Source: Symbiodinium natans (taxonomy: Eukaryota > Sar > Dinophyceae > Suessiales > Symbiodiniaceae). From it: DNA of 64,000 nucleotides. The stretch spans positions 53,501 to 117,500 of the forward strand of contig CAJNDS010002227.1 in assembly GCA_905221605.1 (NCBI GenBank). The letters are read 5' to 3'. Position 1 is the first letter of the stretch. Each line of letters opens with the position of its first letter. The notes under the pieces were generated by a model. That model was not told the origin of the DNA and ran no database searches. It saw nothing but the letters and a program-made list of their open reading frames with translations. Made by a program: the position numbers and the translations under genes. This document shows, piece by piece, positions 45,501 through 55,621 of the stretch.

Positions 45501-46674
45501 GAGGGATTAGCACTGGTCCCGAGGAGAACGTGTTCCGGTACCGGGCCCATCGCGGGCGCTACCGACTCCCAGGCAGTGGGAGGCGGGCGAGCGACCTGGG
45601 TCGGCTTGTGCCATCGAGGTCAAAGGGCTTAAGCGCCGCCCTCCAACGTAGGGGGCGGCCTAGGCCCTGAGTTTAGTTTAGGGTTTAGGGTTTAGGGTTT
45701 AGGGTTTAGGGTTTAGGGTTTAGGGTTTAGGGTTTAGGGTTTAGGGTTTAGGGTTTAGGGTTTAGGGTTTAGGGTTTAGGGTTTAGGGTTTAGGGTTTAA
45801 TGGGCGTCTCGAGCTTAAGGCGTTTTAAGCTTGGTGTTCCGTGTGGTTCAGGGCCTGAAGTTCAGGGGTTGGGTTCTGTAGGTTCTAAACCCTAAACCCA
45901 AAACCCTATAAACCCTATAAACCCTAAAAACCCTAAAATCCCTGTAAACCCTATAAACCCTATAAATCCTATAGAGGGTTTGAGGGTTTGAGGGTTTGAG
46001 GGTTCAATGGCTGGAGCGGGCCTTCTCGCTTGGCATTCTCTTCGAGGAACTTCTTCCCTACCTGCGCAAGACTGGTGTGGGATATAGGGCACTCTGGTTT
46101 TAAGGCAAATTTGGGGCAATTCGGACACCCCCCCCCCCGAGCCCTCCTTCTTCATCTCCTCGTCCTCGCGCGAGGGTGTCTGTAGGACTATTCAGGAACT
46201 ACGTGCCCAAAAACCCTTCTTGCTACTTAGTATGGTGTTATGGTACCTAATTCCATGATGGTACTACAGAAGGACCCTCTGGGCTATAAAGCACCGCGGC
46301 AGCAAAGTAAAAAAAAACCTAACCTAAGGCAGTACGTAATCGTCCTCCACCTGCCCAGCCAAGACGAAAAGAAGCGCAGATATCCCCTGACATGCCCTAA
46401 GCCCTGAACCCCAAACCCTAAACCCCAAACCCTAAGCCCCAAACCCTAAACCCGAAGCCCTACGCCCTGAGCCCTAAACCCTGAACCCTAAGCCCTGAAC
46501 CCTGAACCCTAAACCCTGAACCCTGAACCCTAAACCCTAAACCCTAAACCCTAAACCCTAAACCCCTAGGCCCCGTGCAGACTAAGCTGCCTCATTCGTG
46601 CCGGCGAGCGCACAGGGCAGCACCACTGCTAAGGCCGCAAAGCCTGAGGATGACCGTGGATTGAGGAGCATCAT
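39275..46674 (-). CDS. FKBP-type peptidyl-prolyl isomerase, secreted-type, 12-13 exons
   Basis: Prolyl isomerase of the FK506-binding family, catalysing cis-trans isomerisation of Xaa-Pro bonds during protein folding. Exons on the minus strand: 46591-46674, 46144-46179, 46022-46061, 44743-44796, one unresolved exon (about 44160-44260), 43583-43649, 43181-43223, 42677-42705, 41855-41897, 41071-41129, 40863-40903, 40144-40205, 39275-39345. The product starts MM, then a hydrophobic signal-like stretch (FAALAVVLPCALA). The FKBP core follows: GKKFLEENAKREG, LPSGLQYKVLRE, CECHYAGTTPSLTPDAIEK, AEFDSSYKRGS, PTTFAPNQVIKGWTEAMQL, MYIPSELGYGDGG, KIKGGDVLIFNME. The tail contains CDIETLKG and ends ADKRKA before TAG. 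Junctions keep frame; several donors are GC (for example after 46022 and 43181) and at least two are GA (after 43583 and 40863). Introns are filled with TTTAGGG/CCCTAAA arrays. The signal-like N-terminus suggests the secretory pathway or a plastid route (inference). The start at 46674 is the first ATG of a double ATG. Confidence 0.9.
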
Positions 46675-47432
46675 GCTATTCCTAGGGTTTAGGGTTTAGG
46701 GTTTAGGGTTTAGGGTTTAGGGTTTAGGCTTAGGGTTTAGGGTCTTTTACTAACAGTCCTTAAGAGGGATTACAATAGGGGAGGGGGGACTAGAATCTGT
46801 ATTACGGACTGCTAGTATGAAGGGGCAACATCCCAAGTCTAGGGTTTAGGTTTCGTTGAGGGTCTACGGGTGTACAGGGTCTGGGGGCGCCAAGGCCCTT
46901 GGATGCACCTCTTCGGGATTCTAGTAGTAGAGGGCAGGTGACCTCAATCTTGGACCATGTTGTGCTTAAGGTTTAGGTCGCCCCCTAAACCCTAAACCCT
47001 AAACCCTAAACCCTAAACCCTAAACCCTAAACCCTAAACCCTAAACCCTAAACCCTAAACCCTAAACCCCAATCCCTAAACCCTAAACCCCGAACGCTAA
47101 ACCCTGCATCTGTCTTTGAGGATGGTTGACGGGCTCCCTCCAGTAGTCTGAACCGCGACAGAGAAATTGGTAAGCTTATGATTATGGTGCTTCAAGCTGA
47201 TGAGAATCAGGAGGAGACTCCGAAACCTCAGACCCCCAACCCTCAAACGCAAAACCCCGGATTTTTTGGTTTAGGGTTTAGGGTTGAAGCCCTAAACCCT
47301 AAACCCTAAACCCTAAACCCTAAACCCTAAACCCTAAACCCTAAACCCTAAACCCTAAACCCTAAACCCTAAACCCTAAACCCTAAACCCTACACCCCAA
47401 ACCAAAAGAAAGACCAAGGCCCCTGGCATTTC
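46675..47432. promoter_or_regulatory. Divergent promoter region between FKBP and the 47.4 kb gene
   Basis: The ATGs at 46674 (minus) and 47433 (plus) are 758 bp apart and point away from each other, so both upstream regions lie here. It holds a TTTAGGG array (46685-46740), a MITE-like copy (46748-46835) and CCCTAAA arrays (46983-47104 and 47288-47392). No TATA box or defined element seen. Confidence 0.4.
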
Positions 47433-49960
47433 ATGGCGACGAACGCCGGTGGTCCTGCCGGGCCCTACAAAACAGCAGCGGCTTCGAGCCAGGCCCGGGC
47501 CATCGATTTGGGTTTAGGGTTTAGGGTTTAGGGTTTAGGGTTTAGGGTTTAGGGTTTAGGGTTTAGGGTTTAGGGTTTAGGGTTTGGGGTTTGGGGTTTG
47601 GGGTTTGGGGTTTGGGGTTTGGGGTTTAGGGTTTAGGGTTTGGGGTTTGGGGTTTAGGGTTTAGGGTCTTGAGGGTTTAGTATACCTTAACAGGAAATAT
47701 AGTAGTAATTGTAGCGCGTATGGCCCCAATTTTATGGTTCATTTCGCAAGGCCTCAATACTGAAAGGCTGTTGGGGCTGCTAAAGAGCGGACATGCAAGC
47801 GCGGGTTTGGCAAGACCCTTCTCCCGGCCCAACAGCAGCCTAGGAATTTAACAAGGCTGCCCTTATTGAACCCTAAACCCTAAACCCTAAACCCTAAGCC
47901 CTTTTTGGGTTCAAAGGGCTCATAAGGGAACCTAAGGTCAAGGTTTAGGGTTTTGAGCTTAGGGCTTAGGGTTTGCGGCGTCTCTGGGCTAAAGCGTCTG
48001 AGCTCGGCTTTCGGCCGCGCCCAAAAAACTCTAAACCCAAGATCCCAAACCCTAAGAGCCCAAAAACCATAAATCCCAAACCCAAAATCCTAAACCCTGC
48101 AATCCCCTAAGCTGCCTGAGCTTCCTAAAATTCCAAAACCCGAAGCCCTGCTTCGGGTTTAGGGTTTAATGCTTGGGTGTCGGATGTCTTGAGGTGTAGG
48201 AGCCGTGCATGACGCCAAAACTGAGCCGCTGGCAGCCGCCCCCGCACCTGCAAAGCAGGTGGGGTCGGGGGAGGGGTGGGGCTAAACCCTAAACCTTAAA
48301 CCCTAAACCCGAAAACCTAAACCCAAACCCTAACCACTGAACCCTAAACCTTAAAACCCTCACTCTGAAAACGAATCTTTGGGACGGTTTTGTTTTGGGT
48401 TGGGCTGCAGAGTTCCCCGCCAGCTAGATACCCACGTGCTGAGCTTAGGGTTTATGAGGTTTAGGGTTTAGGGTTTAGGGTTTGTTGTCGAATGCAGGTG
48501 GGAGAGAAGCGGATTTCAAGCCGCATCGAACAAAGAAGAGCGGAGCCTAGCTGTCAGCATCTTCGTCCCAAGTCCCACCTGCAACCCAAACCTTGCGACT
48601 TCTACAAATGAAGTGCAGAATTGCAGGCCCAAAACTTCTGCAACTAGCCCTAAACCCTAAACCCTAAACCCTAAATCCTAAACCCTAAACCCTAAACCCT
48701 AATCCTCACCACAGTCCAGGATGTTCAAGACTCCACCGCGGCCTTCCAGGCGAAGCCGCCCTCGGAGGTGTTGGTCAAGTCTGCGGGTGGAATGCCTTCG
48801 ACATTCAAGGGGTTTAGGGTTTAGGGTTTAGGGTTTAGGGTTTAGGGTTTAGGGTTTAGGGTTTAGGGTTTCGGGTTTAGGGTTTAGGGTTTAGGGCTAA
48901 CTTAGGGTTTGGGGTTGAAGGCCCAACCCTGCGACATTCGAGGGTCTGCTGAGGTTCAGGGCTCTGGGCTTAGGGCGAGATAGCTCTTGCCTGGGGAGCC
49001 CTCCGAAAGTAGGGCTCCTTCTGTGGGGAGTCTTATGAGAAAGTTGCATTATTCGGGGGCCCGAATCTAAGCGAATGTAGAACAAGGGTCAGGCAAGCCA
49101 GACACACACTAAACCCTAAACCCTAAACCCTAAACCCTAAACCCTAAACCCTAACCCAAGCCCCAAACCCTAAACCCTTTCACTGGTCTGCCCTTGCCAA
49201 TTAAGCATGGGCTTCGACATCCCTAAACCTAAACCCCACTTCGAACGACTGTAGCCAGTGGGTCACGTGAACCTTCAAGCACCGCCCCCCCCCCCCCCCC
49301 CCCCCCCACCCCCCCACCCCCCCACCCCCCCACCCCACCCCCCCACCCCCCCCCCCACCCCCCACCCCCCCCCAACCCACCCCCCCCACTTTACCCTAAA
49401 CCCTAAACCCTAAACCCTAAACCCCGAACATCCGAGACCCTCCCCTGAAGGCAATCAGTTGAGGAGCGGCCTGGTGGGAAGTATTATAGGGTTCAACGTT
49501 CTAAGTCCCTGAAGTCAAAGCGCCCTTAGAGCAGGGTTTAGGGTTTAGGGTTTAGGGTTCAGGGTTCAGGGTTCAGGGTTTAGGGTTTAGGTTTTAGGGG
49601 TTTCATACTTCCTTGGGGCCCAAACACATCTTCGCAAGGGGCAAGAGGACCCTGCACACGCTCGGACTGTTGAGGCGTGTGCCGAAACGCTTCTCGAGGT
49701 CCTGCCCACGCGGGAAACCCAAGCGACTAGGGAAGTCCAAGCCCCCTAAACCCTAAACCCTAAACCCTAAAATCCTAAACCCTAAACCCTGTTTCCGCGA
49801 TAGGGTTTCGGGGTAGTTTACCGTTTACGGTGCGCTAGCATGCTTTTGCAACCCAAGGCCACCATAGTGGAAGAACCAGGCAGCACTGATGACAGTGCAG
49901 TTTAGGGCTTAGGGTTTAGGGTTGACATGTTAAACCTCAGCCCGCCATGAAGCGCCGGGC
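47433..49960 (+). CDS. Plus-strand multi-exon gene, unrecognised, 5' part
   Basis: Starts at ATG 47433 (context TTTCATGGCG). Exons: 47433-47511 (MATNAGGPAGPYK, SSQARAIDL), 48200-48258 (AVHDAKTEPLAAAPAPAKQ), 48498-48539 (VGEKRISSRIEQRR), 48720-48811 (DVQDSTAAFQAKPPSEVL, KSAGGMPSTFK), probably an exon near 49639-49707 (EDPAHARTVEACAETLLEVL), 49839-49894 (MLLQPKATIVEEPGSTDD) and a 20-nt exon at 49941-49960 (RHEAPG). Phases 1-0-0-2 and 2-1-0 work with GT donors (GTTTAG at 47512 comes straight from the telomeric repeat) and one GC donor (48540). The exon near 49639 fits only with a non-standard boundary. The product is low-complexity, Ala/Pro-rich at the start, and matches no family I know. It is divergent from the FKBP gene, so 46675-47432 should hold the shared promoter. 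The 3' end was not found; 50200-50720 has weakly coding plus-strand sequence. Confidence 0.6.
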
Positions 49961-50079
49961 GTGAGCTACCATGTTCAGAGTGGGGGCCGGCGAACTCTGC
50001 CTATAGACCCTAGACTGCAACAAAAGCCCTATGAACGCTATGAGCCCTGAAATACTGTAAACCCTAAGACATTGAAACC

Positions 50080-50081
50080 CC

Positions 50082-50143
<62 letters not shown>

Positions 50144-50146
50144 TTC
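50080..50146. repeat. Poly-C tract of about 60 bases
   Basis: Uninterrupted C run after CCCACC. Other long G/C homopolymers: 42491-42517 (G), 36530-36595 and 49285-49390 (C with A/T breaks), 52004-52026 (G), 52620-52645 (C). Such tracts are prone to assembly length error. Confidence 0.85.
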
Positions 50147-50945
50147 CCGCCCCAGCCCTAAACCCTAAACCATGAACCCTAAAACCTAAACCCCTTTTTC
50201 GTTGTCCTCGGCATTTTGGGCCAAAGTGTGAGCCTGGACCTGTGTGGAAGCGAAGGATACCCTCGAGTGGGTTAGGGCTTCAGGTTTAAGGTTTAGGGTT
50301 TAGGGTTGAGGGTATAGGGTTTAAGGTTTAGGGGTTAGAGTTTAGGATTGAGGGTGAAAAGGTTCAGCGTTCAAGGCTTATGGGGCTGAGCGTATCTAGG
50401 ATCGTCCTCAACTTAGGGCACCCGCATCCCTACTTATACCCTACTTGCTGAGTTTCCTAAGCCTGAAGTAAGCCTATCGCACTGAATTCTAAACCTCAAG
50501 CCCCCTCAGAGTGCCCAGTGTGGTTGCTTGGATCCTCCATATACAGAAGCCAAGTTTCTCAGCTCAAGACTCTTCCAGTCCAAGTCGCAAGGCTATCTAC
50601 CCACAAAAGACTCACACCAATACATGACAGTAGCAACAAAAAACCGCGAACAGGCGCAAAAAACCTCAAGAGGACTAGCCAAAGCAAGAGCTGAAAGATG
50701 CATTGCTTTTTGTTGATTCCGGAGCTCTGCCATATCAATCCGAGAAGATGCGCAGCCATGTGGGGGTTTACGAGAATAAGGGACCTTAATATAAAACCAC
50801 AGATAGTAGGATTCCCGTTTTTTAATAAGCACCCCAATAAGGGTACCCCTAATATCGTAAACCCCCATGTCTTAAAACAAAGCTGCTCGAGGCCTGCGGG
50901 GTGTAGAGTAGAGCCCCGTTCTGAACCCTAACAGTGCCAGAACTG

Positions 50946-51055
50946 GGTTGCCCAGTAACCTGGGATTAAAAAGGGTGCCCTTTTTTGCTTAAAGGGGTTT
51001 ATAAGAGAACCTAAACCCCCAAAAAATGGAATGAGGGTACTACTGGCCATCCTAG
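50946..51055. mobile_element. MITE-like repeat, copy 2
   Basis: Begins GGTTGCCCAGTAACCTGGGA and ends in CTGGCCATCCTAG. Sits just downstream (3') of the globin stop codon. Shares the inner TAAAGGGGTTTATA and CCCCCAAAAA blocks with 26928-27030. Confidence 0.6.
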
Positions 51056-51108
51056 AGAAAAAACAAGTAGCAAACCGCTTTCAGCGGTGGTTGTCACAAG
51101 CTTCGCCC

Positions 51109-51662
51109 TCAGGCTTCTGTCGAGGCAACGAAAGGCGCGTAGAGATCGACGACGCTGGCCAAGTGGATTGCCAGCTTGTCGCACAGCTCCGTGGTGTTGC
51201 CGGCTTCTTCTGCTGCCAGCCAAAGATTTCCAAGCCAACTGTCGCGCTGATCTTCCGTGAAACCTTGACCGCGCACCTCAGCGGAGCGCAGGGGACATCG
51301 CTTTGCACGCTGGTGCGCCGCATCCAAGTTGGCGAAGAGGTCCCCATGGCCCCCTCTCATCCTGGCATAACCCTAAACCCTAAACCCTAAACCCTAAACC
51401 CTAAACCCTCATCTTCCCAGCAAGGCGAGAGCCAACCGTTCTCCATGAACGGCGGCGCTGACGTTGGAATCCTTGTGAGACGTGTCGAAAAGTACCTCGG
51501 ATGGCCCTCACTTTCCTCTGAAAACATATTCCTGAATATGATCCTCTTAAACCCAATAAGGGAAATCTAGAAAATGTCCCAGAAAACCTACCGAGGCACA
51601 GACATTCGAGGATCTTGGAACATTCGGAAGTAGTGGATGCCGCAGAGTCTGACAATTACCGT
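51109..51662 (-). CDS. Truncated haemoglobin (globin), three C-terminal exons
   Basis: Haem-binding truncated globin of bacterial/protist type, expected to bind O2 or NO. Exons: 51600-51662 (VIVRLCGIHYFRMFQDPRMS), 51413-51495 (VLFDTSHKDSNVS, then AAVHGERLALALLGR) and about 51109-51363 (HGDLFANLDAAHQRAKR, GFTEDQRDSWLGNLWLAAE, LCDKLAIHLASVVDLYAPF, ending VASTEA before TGA). Family landmarks are the HYFRMFQDPRM run of the B-E region, an LFD.SH.D..VS....HG.RLALAL segment and the QRD.WL motif of truncated globins. The junction 51600/51495 is GT-AG and in phase. Two oddities: the boundary between the middle and last exon only keeps frame with a non-GT donor, and upstream in-frame sequence (51664-51735, containing PTPEDIRSMGGK) looks homologous but is offset by one base from the next segment. 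This is a real splice, an assembly indel or a frameshift. The plus strand of the last exon is also open (51031-51390) but has no such similarity. Confidence 0.82.
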
Positions 51663-51739
51663 CTTTTCCGCCCATGGAGCGAATATCCTCTGGCGTGGGC
51701 TGTGGCTTGAAGCCCCCTCGCCCAGCTCTGTAGATGGTC

Positions 51740-54700
51740 TTACCCTTCTTCCTTGGGTTTCGAGTCAGCCAAGTGACATATGCTTGCGGGACGGTAGTGC
51801 TGCGCTACAGTATCGAGCACCGCATCGCATGAAAGACAAGAAACATGAGAAAAGACGCATACCACTCTAAAAACCTAGCTGCAGAGCCGGGGTCTCCTGA
51901 AGCGGACCAGAAGCAGTCGCCCCTGGTGGAAACGAGCTCTCCGGCTGAGCGTCTCTCCCAGTCTCGATGCCGCCGGGGGAAGAAGCTTCGATATTGCCGT
52001 CAGGGGGGGGGGGGGGGGGGGGGGGGCTCGGCTCCTTCGCTTGAAGCGACATGCAGATGCCCATCACAATGCCTGCACCACGCTGTATACCAAAGACAAT
52101 AGAGCAAGTTGTGTCGGAATCGACCCTTCCTAAAGCTAGACTTGCTTCATGCAGCCTTAAAAAGGCAAATGGTTGGGGTGTCGGACGAACTGTCAAGGCT
52201 GACTTGAGCTGGAGCCTGAGAGTGAAGCGGAGCTTTCAGCTTTCAGGGGTGTGGGCTTTAGGTGGAGTCTAGCTAAGACCCTGCACAACTAAACATCTGA
52301 GCTGGAAGGAGGAGGAAGCTGCAGGAGCGCGGTGGCTTGTAATCCTATGGAAAGTATAAGCTTTGGGGTTAAGCCTGAAGTGTTTATCTTGGTAGCCCGG
52401 CTACCATACTAAGCAAGCCTTGAACCCAAAAAAGGCTTCAGGGTTTAGGGTTTAGGGTTTAGGGCTTAGGGAGAAAGAGTTCTAGGGTTTTGGGTTGAGG
52501 GTTTAGGTAAGGATCTAGGCGGAAAGAAGGGGAGGGAATCCTCCAAAGAACTCCCTGAAACTCTCAAACTACGAAAGACTGGCACCTGCGACCTGAAAAA
52601 CCCAATATCATAAATTCTGCCCCCCCCCCCCCCCCCCCCCCCCTCCCCACCCCCCCCTCTCCTTGAAAAAAGGGGGCGGGCACGACCCGAAACCCTCAAC
52701 CCTCAACCCTCAACCCTAAACCCCAAACCTCAAAGTCCAAACCAAAATGGCCTCATCCAGGCGCTGTTCCAAGAGCCTCCACCTTGAGATGAAGGCTTGA
52801 TGCAGTCTAGGTTTAGGCTTTACGGTTTAGGGTTTAGGGTTTTAGGGTTTAGGGTTTAGGGTTTAGGGTTTAGGGTTTAGGGTTTAGGGTTTAGGGTTTA
52901 GGGTTTAGGGTTTAGGGGCTTAGGGCTTAGGGCTTAGGGTTTAGGGTTTAGGGTTTAGGGTTTAGGGTTTAGGGTTTAGGGTTTAGGGTTTAGGGTTTAG
53001 GTTTAGGGCGTATCTTCAGAACCCGAAGCCTACTTTCTTTATATGCTGCCCAAGAAACCAACCCTAGGAGTGGGTAAAGACCGTGGTGAGACGTAGGTTT
53101 CGGGTTCTTCAGGTAAGGTTTGTTGGTTGGGGTTTGCGGGTTAAAAGTTTAAGGTGGGGGGAGCCATGGCTGATACTCACACAGCGCCCTCTCCGGAGTT
53201 GAAACAGTTCACGAGGATACTGGCTCTACCTTGGACCCTTAAGGTTCTAACCTGGGGCTTTGGGGTCCCTGTTTAAGAATCCCTAAGGTAGTATAAGGGC
53301 CATATTCGGAGTATGGGCTTTGGGGTCCCTTTTTAAGAATCCCTAAGGTAGTCTAGGGGCCATATTCGGAATATATTCAGGGGAACCTTTAGGGGGCGCG
53401 AGCCTGAATCCCATGATTTGTCGGGCGAAGACCTTGACAGACCTAGCCAAAAGCCCTTCAGGGATTAGGGTTTAGGGTTTAGGGTTTTGGATTTAGGGTT
53501 TAGGGTCTTGCGTTTAGAGTGTTTTGGGGCTGTGGGTTTAGGGTTTCGAGCCCCTCTTTGGGCAATTCATTCAAGTGACAAGGCAAGTGTCGTGACGCCC
53601 TCAGGCAACAGCAGCTTGTGCGTGGTGGGGCCCACTGATCATGCTGTCTCAAACCCCAAGCCCCATGCGCCCTTTCAAGACCTCAACCCTAAACCATGTA
53701 GATAAACCCTAAACCCTAAACCCTAACCCCTCACCCCTAAACCCTAAACCCTGAACCCTAAACCCTAAACCCTAAACGTACTTCACTTGTCCTCACAATT
53801 CGGGAGCCACGGCAGCACGGAACTAGGCAGCAGACTGGGCATCGGCCTGAAGACCACTTAGAAGGTTCGAGTTTAGGGTTTAGGGACCCTAAACCCTAAA
53901 CCCTAAACCCTAAACCCTCAACCCTAAACCCTGAACCCTGAACCCTGAACCCTGAACCCTAAACCCTAAACCCTAAACTAAACCCTACAGCTTCATAAGT
54001 TCAGGGTTCACAGAAGTTCACAGGTCTTGTGCGTTGGGGGCTGGAAGGGGGGTTCAGGGTTTGGGTAGGTTTTGAGGTGTGGGGCTGCTTCCCTCATGGA
54101 CATACAACTCTGGGATCTGTTCGAGGTTTACTATACTGAGCTTGGAACCCTAGCATGAAATATAATTCTAGCTGCTTCTTAGGAATTATACGTAGTACCC
54201 AAAAATTAGAAGAATGTTCCCAAGTATCCCTAAGTTTAGGGCTTGGGCCTACAAGTTGTGGCCCCACAGCCTACCAGCCCCGATGGTGCTACAAGCTGCA
54301 GATCAGCTGCATTGTTTGGGCTCCTTAGGCTTCGCAGGGCAGTTTTTGGGTTGGGGTTTAGGGTTTAGGGTTTAGGGTTTAGGGTTTAGGGTTTAGGGTT
54401 TAGGGTTTAGGGTTTAGGGTTTAGGGTTTAGGGTTTAGGGTTTAGGGTTTAGGGTTTAGGGTTTAGGGTTTAAAGGGTTTAGGGTTTAGGGTTTAGGGTT
54501 TAGGGTTTAGGGTTTAGGGTTTAGGGTTTAGGGTTTAGGGTTTAGGGTTTAGGGTTTAGGGTTTAGGGTTTAGGGGTATAACAGGGCAGGGTTTGGGCGG
54601 GCCCCAGGGTTCATAGTGGAGGCTTGAGCTTCTTTGGCATAAACATGCCCTAAACCCTAACCCCTCAACCCTAAACCCTAAGCCCTAAACCCTAAACCCT

Positions 54701-55621
54701 AAACCCCTAACACCCAAATCCCTCAACCCCCTAAACCCCTAACACCCAAGTCCCTCAACCCCAAGCCCAGAAATTTGCAAAACCTACTTTTGGGGCCTTA
54801 ATGACTAGAATAGTTTTTTTTTGAGGGGGGGGGGGGGGGGGGGGGGCTGTATAGTATAAATATATAGGGACCATAAGGGGATAAACAGTGGGAATGCTTC
54901 CGCCCCCTATATGTAGCACAATCTCTAAACCCTGAACCCTAAACCCCAACGCCCCGGACCTCTTCAAGCAGTCGCCGGAGCTCTTCCCCGAGCAGCCGCT
55001 CGCGGCCTTTCTCTGGCTCCAGAAAGGGTTTAGGGTTTAGGGTTTAGGGTTTAGGGTTTAGGGTTTAGGGTTTAGGGTTCAGGGTTTAGGGTTTAGGGTT
55101 TAGGGGGGCTCAGGGTTGGGTGGTTGGGTGGTTGGGCTGAGGCTTTAGGGTGTATTTGGGGTAAACCGTCTACTAAGTTCCACCAGCCCCTATATTCTTT
55201 AAACCGTACACCCTACAAACAGACCCTAAACCCTAAACCCTAAACCCTAAACCCTAAACCCTAAACCCTAAACCCTAAACCCTAAACCCTAAACCCTAAA
55301 CCCTAAACCCTAAACCCATAAACCCTAAACCCTAAACCCTAAACCCTAAACCCTAAACCCTAAACCCTAAACCCTAAACCCTAAACCCTAAACCCTAAAC
55401 CCTAAACCCTAAACCCTAACTTAAATGGGTAGGGCAAACAAAGGACCTGAACCGCAAGCACGAGGGAACACCCCAAACCCTACACCCTGAACCCTCTTAA
55501 CCATAGGGTCCAGAACCCGAACCCTGAACCCCCGAGGCCCTATTGGCCTTGGGGTTTAGGGTCCTAACGGGTGGCGTGTTTCGCGATAGGTCTCCCCACA
55601 TTCCGCGGCGGCTTCGGCCAT
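51740..55621 (-). CDS. Minus-strand gene(s) upstream of the globin, unrecognised N-terminal exons
   Basis: A set of GC-rich exon islands, read on the minus strand, between a good start and the globin exons. Exon 1 is 55562-55621: ATG with A at -3, product MAEAAAECGETYRETRHP, donor GTTAGG. Others: about 55422-55446 (SFVCPTHL), about 54960-55025 (RERLLGEELRRLLEE, strongly helical), 54275-54323 (SPNNAADLQLVAPSGL, donor GTAGGC), about 53795-53853 (FRPMPSLLPSSVLPWLPN), about 53400-53447 (SVKVFARQIMGFRLAP), about 53170-53222 (ASILVNCFNSGEGA), about 52745-52800 (AFISRWRLLEQRLDEAIL), and an islet at 51870-52196 holding a long C/G tract. I do not recognise the protein and cannot say whether these exons belong to the globin gene or to a separate gene. 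Their order and strand fit one transcription unit ending at 51109. Boundaries marked 'about' were not phase-tested. Confidence 0.5.
53229..53370. repeat. Tandem duplication of a dispersed repeat
   Basis: Two direct copies of a roughly 78-bp segment beginning GGGCTTTGGGGTCCC and containing AAGAATCCCTAAGGTAGT, in a minus-strand intron. Related sequence in reverse orientation at 25418-25495. Confidence 0.5.
55213..55420. repeat. CCCTAAA array
   Basis: About 29 heptamers in the opposite orientation. Others: 1562-1712, 7388-7466, 17810-17930, 18053-18162, 41640-41818, 46983-47070, 47288-47392. They sit at the left edge of exon islands far more often than at the right. Confidence 0.9.

Noticed and set aside
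49201-49389. Gly-rich minus ORF
   Set aside because: Translation of a poly-C/CCCCCCA tract.
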